Shown here in pieces: positions 6,201 to 6,348 of a DNA stretch of 6,348 nt. How positions within the stretch are numbered: the first letter of the stretch is position 1; each line of letters opens with the position of its first letter. The position numbers and the translations under genes are program-made. The notes beneath the pieces are model-generated. The model saw nothing but the letters and a program-made list of their open reading frames with translations, had not been told where the DNA came from and ran no database searches. This stretch comes from Acidobacteriaceae bacterium. GTDB taxonomy: Bacteria > Acidobacteriota > Terriglobia > Terriglobales > Acidobacteriaceae. The DNA lies in NCBI GenBank assembly GCA_003156235.1, contig PMGP01000310.1:183-6530 (forward strand). Direction: 5' to 3'.

Positions 6201-6348
6201 TTGTAGAATGGGTTTCTCCTGTCAGTGTGTTGGTCGCGGTGATTGGCGCGCTTATGATCGCCGCATTAGCCGGGTCTGTCACTTGGCCCTGGATAGTTCC
6301 TGTTGTTGACTGTGCCAGCATCATCGAAGACCCGAAGATGCACAGAAG
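3202..6348 (-). CDS. Oar-like TonB-dependent outer-membrane receptor, N-terminus cut by window edge
   Basis: The visible 1048 residues run from the right edge to TAG 3204-3202. The ATG at 6324 is probably internal: the frame stays open to 6348 and adds LLCIFGSS, which with MMLAQ looks like the end of a signal peptide. Numbering from that Met, residues 8-92 are a carboxypeptidase-regulatory-like Ig-type domain (GQVTDPANAAI, NSQGQYVIPNLPVGVYRI). Residues 97-104 (SESVEVHA) resemble a TonB box. About 105-235 form the plug (LPLNGRNVYSLL, FVVNGGR, FIDGGFNND, MNIITKSGTNSFHGSAYEFL). The remainder is a large beta-barrel with FRAELFNAFNHTNLGNP near the end and a terminal Phe (KYSF), as expected for barrel assembly. 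Such receptors take up large or scarce ligands through the outer membrane using TonB-ExbBD energy; in acidobacteria they are numerous and mostly of unknown substrate. It is the first visible gene of a minus-strand run with the glycosidase and TPR protein, pointing to a glycan ligand by context only. Two plug cysteines (172, 187) might form a disulfide. Confidence 0.95.
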   Translation of the reverse strand, partial: LLCIFGSSMMLAQSTTGTIQGQVTDPANAAIISAPITATNTLTGETHSTTTNSQGQYVIPNLPVGVYRIESQTAGFKRTVRDGVTLSVNQEARVDLALELGKTSESVEVHADTVQVNTYTPELGELVDSKKVTDLPLNGRNVYSLLVTLPGATSINAQTVPSRDNNSFVVNGGRWATNSCFIDGGFNNDIWRNSCSTPPNPEAVQEFRLLSSNSDVEFGRMPGAFMNIITKSGTNSFHGSAYEFLRNNDLDAKTYFNSAAATRLDQNQFGFTAGGPVLKNRVFLFGAWEKLKQINPASINDIPVPTAKERTGDFSADTIKPINPATGLRYLNDQLTGMDTVGKAIVNAIPVGQTDGSYNSIANANAAVWQYLLKGDYQFTKSQRFTVSWFKMNSAQNNPFAYFNEFPGFGERVDGAIQHNFVVNHTWMHNNIYNEARFNMMRRTTPWDIIDGKTLADYGSSFVQGALTDDPKAVPFRLSVTGRFTTGCWDAAGHDHSIGGSDTVTWIKGKHNIKLGSFVMWGFYAETGASTGGGSITENTDYTGNPLANLMLGYSSNFSEDSGDHPDESAKYWHSYAQDTWQITPRMTITAGLRYEITTPLVWTLNYISSFIAGQQSTVYPNAPKGLLFYGDKGVTRAGRPDDWKNLAPRVGLAFDPFGNGKTSIRVGYGLYYLAAYGDGIRAPQPFVLSVGINADMSLVNPWVNFAGGDPFPFTPPTGAAATFTLPQAPVVFANNAATPRMNQFNLTVQRQVMKDTSLQVGYVGTLSRKMSGNIDQNNPVYGAGATTANIDARRPYMPGTFQAIGTYVTGFNASYNALQAVLTQRLSHGLSFNANYTFGKGIDLVSSDNYNGGLGFTDSSKPSRDKGPTDGLAHHILNISGTYETPKVRNLGTIGNYALSGWQANAIVQFRSGLPVNITSGVDSNVDGVNNDRPNVSGNYKESGSRAQKIAEYFNYTAFTPAPLGTYGNVGRNFLIGPKFVNADLSFFRNFPIYKQHQIQFRAELFNAFNHTNLGNPDGGLSDSNVARITSTANAGRIAQGVLKYSF

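Overview
The window looks like chromosome from an Acidobacteriota (Terriglobia-type) bacterium. The main clue is the large Oar-like TonB-dependent receptor with an N-terminal carboxypeptidase-regulatory-like domain and the C-terminal signature ELFNAFNHTNLGNP, a receptor class strongly expanded in that phylum. An ASPIC/UnbV protein and a secreted TPR protein beside it fit the same assignment. This taxonomic call is inference from protein style; there is no rRNA or marker gene here.

Layout, left to right. Positions 1-144 (+) hold the last 47 codons of an ASPIC/UnbV (CRTAC1-type) protein whose body lies outside the window. Ten bases later, in convergent orientation, comes the stop of a secreted protein made almost entirely of tetratricopeptide repeats (155-1861, -). 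Upstream of it on the same strand, after 82 bases, is a GH43-like five-bladed beta-propeller glycosidase with an N-terminal export or anchor segment (1944-3014, -). Upstream of that, after a 187-base gap, is the Oar-like TonB-dependent receptor (3202-6348, -), which runs off the right edge inside its signal peptide.

The three minus-strand genes are read in the order receptor, glycosidase, TPR protein. This suggests a small carbohydrate-use module: an outer-membrane receptor that imports an oligosaccharide or other ligand, an exported glycosidase that trims it, and a periplasmic TPR scaffold. The substrate cannot be read from the sequence; GH43-type enzymes most often act on arabinose- or xylose-containing glycans.

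The least ordinary sequence is in the gaps. The 187-base receptor-glycosidase gap holds three inverted repeats in series. One is a perfect 11-bp stem. Another is a 10-bp GC-rich stem followed by GATTTTT, ending just before the glycosidase ribosome-binding site, which looks like a terminator or attenuator. The glycosidase-TPR gap holds two near-identical copies of a 12-base GC-rich palindrome, 38 bases apart. I see no mobile element, CRISPR, tRNA or rRNA, and no clearly new multi-gene system; the protein-coding content belongs to recognisable families.
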